Source: JASFUX01 sp050050115 (lineage in GTDB: Bacteria; Pseudomonadota; Alphaproteobacteria; Caulobacterales; Maricaulaceae). From it: DNA of 6,826 nt. Below the pieces are notes generated by a model, which did no database searches, was not told where the DNA came from, and saw only the letters and a program-made list of their open reading frames with translations. Shown here piece after piece: positions 6,301 through 6,826 of the stretch. Made by a program: the position numbers and the translations under genes. The stretch covers positions 1-6,826 of the forward strand of contig JASFUX010000189.1 in the NCBI GenBank assembly GCA_050050115.1. Reading direction: 5' to 3'. Numbering within the stretch: the stretch's first letter is position 1; every line of letters begins with the position of its first letter.

Positions 6301-6395
6301 GCGATCGGGCTGCGGAACACCACCAGCAGCAGGAGACCGGCGAGCGCCACTGCCGCCGCGGCGAGCAGTCCGATGCCCCCCCTGCTCAGCCTCAT
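3324..6395 (-). CDS. ydbH: YdbH-family intermembrane phospholipid transport protein
   Basis: The 1023-residue protein has one N-terminal membrane anchor (about 8-28), then a long periplasmic part rich in short beta-strand repeats, as in the AsmA/TamB/YdbH superfamily. The C-terminal region matches the YdbH ("dicarboxylate transport", PF11739) pattern: GRLSGRIPIVLDRRGALIIG (889-908), a GPGEVRYAG stretch ending at 923, then YAALENFEFD (940-949) and another strand repeat. In E. coli YdbH is redundant with TamB and YhdP in moving phospholipid to the outer membrane, and works with the lipoprotein YnbE and chaperone YdbL. It is longer than E. coli YdbH (about 880 residues). ATG 6395 is supported by GAGGAGG (6406-6400), 4 nt upstream. 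The C-terminus ends in a poly-Ala/Pro tail. No ynbE or ydbL follows: the next 199 bp are non-coding and then chpT begins. TamB is less likely because the C-terminal motifs are those of YdbH. Confidence 0.85.
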   Translation of the reverse strand: MRLSRGGIGLLAAAAVALAGLLLLVVFRSPIAEAAARRAFADRGLASEFELTRFDFDRAIIEDLKLGDPDAPVLAARRVEVRYGPIDLMRGRYRALAIDGLELRLALGRSGLQLAGGHARGDAQRGPRPWPEGARAPALSIPDGLIRVASPAGEVAASFIAQGDPETGWTIEIAAAPATLEREGAALEVTAGALNAVIGPESARFDGELQIASLTGPQTRLQGLTARFDVAGAYADMERLAGLVADGAVGIELVGGEIDPALIEQVTSAAWISRLRGDAVGEASAVADDADAPSGEAGRLAPHIDAFSAMLAVAAEGLSASAAFDLALADGRIAMAPAGAAEVVAESGLHASLAPVSDIGGAIVIDAAAGAVEARDLGLDLVQPGVFSAELDVSQARAVLGGPRLEGRALVSASLAPWTADDLTVLAEASNVEVVVEPESWRARAAAEVRLDSAREGLLAEGVAARFDVAAAYEAADDLGQTHPSIAFRPAADAAQHFAAERLVVAGRELFDVEAQVRPKSQDGALARVYLDGGGVLQTRLGEATAGVDIAGRRITARLPAAELEAAFSGGRVRDVRVYAQAPRFEATFGARDAFAQASLIEATVSRAAPPVAGHVAQARFEGLTVSGPAAPLRITRAAGEIDLVIDRGRPQSGALVLAGAEVEDAAERSRFVPLTMNGRAEIADAQLTGSLAGGDGSGRHIVTVDIDHAFEMGAGRAVAATPVFVFAPGELTPRTISPALAPFAANVDGRARAEARLEWNEGGLFSSGVLSLEQVSFDSARGRVEEATMDFNVADLFTWTTDAPQRVEIGAFDAGLAFENVTLDLSLRDGARIGVEALEAPFAGGVITAEPGEIDFAASQSSLVLIADAISMEALRQAIAPPVVEASGRLSGRIPIVLDRRGALIIGAQLAADGPGEVRYAGRAGEGVAAQEASRRRGYAALENFEFDAAQVVINGEVEGDLTVEAQLSGRGREVEAGANLEVTLGAIADFSTLSTGEAFRAIDVRAVEQGAAPPAAAAAPD

Positions 6396-6550
6396 CTCGC
6401 CTCCTCAACGTCCGCACGGGGGCAATGTAGCGAAAGGCGCCCCGCGATACATGTTTAAGTCAGGTCATGTGCGGCGGCCTGGCGCGGCTTCAACACGGCC
6501 GCCGATGCGGAATCCGCTTGCTTGTGGAGAACTCGTCGAGGCTTAATCCA

Positions 6551-6569
6551 GGCCTTAAACCTCAAGGCC
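6551..6569. repeat. Inverted repeat GGCCTT-N7-AAGGCC
   Basis: GGCCTT (6551-6556) and AAGGCC (6564-6569) are perfect inverted repeats around AAACCTC, about 155 bp upstream of ydbH. It has the size of a dimeric regulator's operator. A T run is absent, so a terminator is unlikely. Confidence 0.4.
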
Positions 6570-6641
6570 GCGCGTTCGATCCGGGGCATTCGCCGAACTC
6601 TATTAAGAGAAACTTACGACGAATGCGGCAGCCTTGATTCC

Positions 6642-6659
6642 CGCCCGAAGAACCGGGCG
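6642..6659. repeat. Small GC-rich hairpin
   Basis: CGCCCG (6642-6647) pairs with CGGGCG (6654-6659) around AAGAAC. It lies about 40 nt past the stop of the possible minus-strand gene at the right edge, where a terminator hairpin could be, but no T run follows on either strand. Confidence 0.4.
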
Positions 6660-6697
6660 AGCCGACGGGACGCCGAACGAAAGTGATCAAGCGCCGG

Positions 6698-6826
6698 CTA
6701 TTTCATAAACGACGCGGGCTCGCGGGCCTGGGCGCGGCGGCGCGCGACCTCTCGCCACACGGCCTCTGGGTGCGGATCGCGCACTCGGCGCGGCTCGGCT
6801 GTGAAGCCCTGGTCGCCCTGACGGCC
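6698..6826 (-). CDS. Possible C-terminal end of an unrecognised gene, cut by the right edge
   Basis: The minus strand is open from the right edge to TAG at 6698-6700, giving 42 residues that end in RDPHPEAVWREVARRR and then AQAREPASFMK. This reads as a charged helical tail, and its strand agrees with all other genes in the window. About 34 of 42 codons end in G or C. A small hairpin follows. However, the plus strand in the same codon phase is also open from 6638 to the edge, with GTG 6683 as a possible start and slightly stronger third-position GC, so the coding strand is not settled. No family is recognised. Confidence 0.33.
   Translation of the reverse strand, partial: GRQGDQGFTAEPRRVRDPHPEAVWREVARRRAQAREPASFMK

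Larger units (their letters stand above)
6396..6697. other. Non-coding gap upstream of ydbH
   Basis: About 300 bp without a supported gene. It contains the ydbH ribosome site at its left end, the GGCCTT/AAGGCC inverted repeat, a CGCCCG/CGGGCG hairpin and relatively AT-rich patches near 6440-6460 and 6595-6620. No strong sigma-70 promoter stands out. The best minus-strand candidate for ydbH is TTGAAG, 17 bases, ACATGA, around 6461-6489, which is weak. Short ATG frames here end within about 15 codons. Confidence 0.5.

Noticed and set aside
3492..6458. Plus-strand frame of 988 codons
   Set aside because: Despite its length it mirrors ydbH in the same codon phase, and its Arg/Asp/Gly-rich composition is typical of an antisense reading. 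ydbH has the family motifs and a strong ribosome site.
6543..6558. CtrA-binding site upstream of ydbH
   Set aside because: The two TTAA tetramers are 8 bp apart. The CtrA box needs 7, and one base of spacing places the half-sites wrongly.

Overview
The window looks like chromosomal DNA of a high-GC alphaproteobacterium. Most of it (about 1040 to 6700) is strongly GC-rich with G or C in nearly all third codon positions, and it carries a ChpT-type histidine phosphotransferase, which belongs to the CckA-ChpT-CtrA cell-cycle phosphorelay of Caulobacterales and relatives. A Caulobacter/Hyphomonas-like lineage is the best guess; the genus cannot be told from this sequence.

Every gene I accept lies on the minus strand, so transcription runs from right to left. 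From the right edge: the possible C-terminal end of an unrecognised gene (6698-6826, low confidence); a gap of about 300 bp with two small inverted repeats; ydbH (3324-6395), encoding a 1023-residue AsmA/TamB-like protein that bridges the inner and outer membranes for phospholipid transport; a 199 bp gap with a candidate promoter and an 8-bp direct repeat; then chpT (2468-3124), a single-domain CheY-like response regulator gene (1902-2267) and cheR (1046-1876). The last three form a signalling cluster that places a cell-cycle phosphotransferase beside chemotaxis-type proteins.

Left of cheR, base composition falls abruptly to about 45 % GC. The first 789 bases (or more) are an uninterrupted minus-strand reading frame for a multi-pass membrane protein that runs off the left edge. 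It has no stop inside the window, so a search for complete reading frames misses it. Its codon use (many ATA, AGA and TTA codons) differs from the rest of the window and suggests acquired or accessory DNA.

The most unusual feature is around the start of the response-regulator gene. A 27-bp inverted repeat with a single mismatch has one arm inside the gene, over codons 10-18 (SRVIRKVAR), and the other in the upstream leader, so that the ribosome binding site and start codon sit in the 44-nt loop. Further hairpins crowd the same chpT-to-regulator gap. This could be a translational control structure, an antisense RNA locus, a palindromic repeat element or a fold-back sequence artefact. It is the best candidate here for something undescribed.
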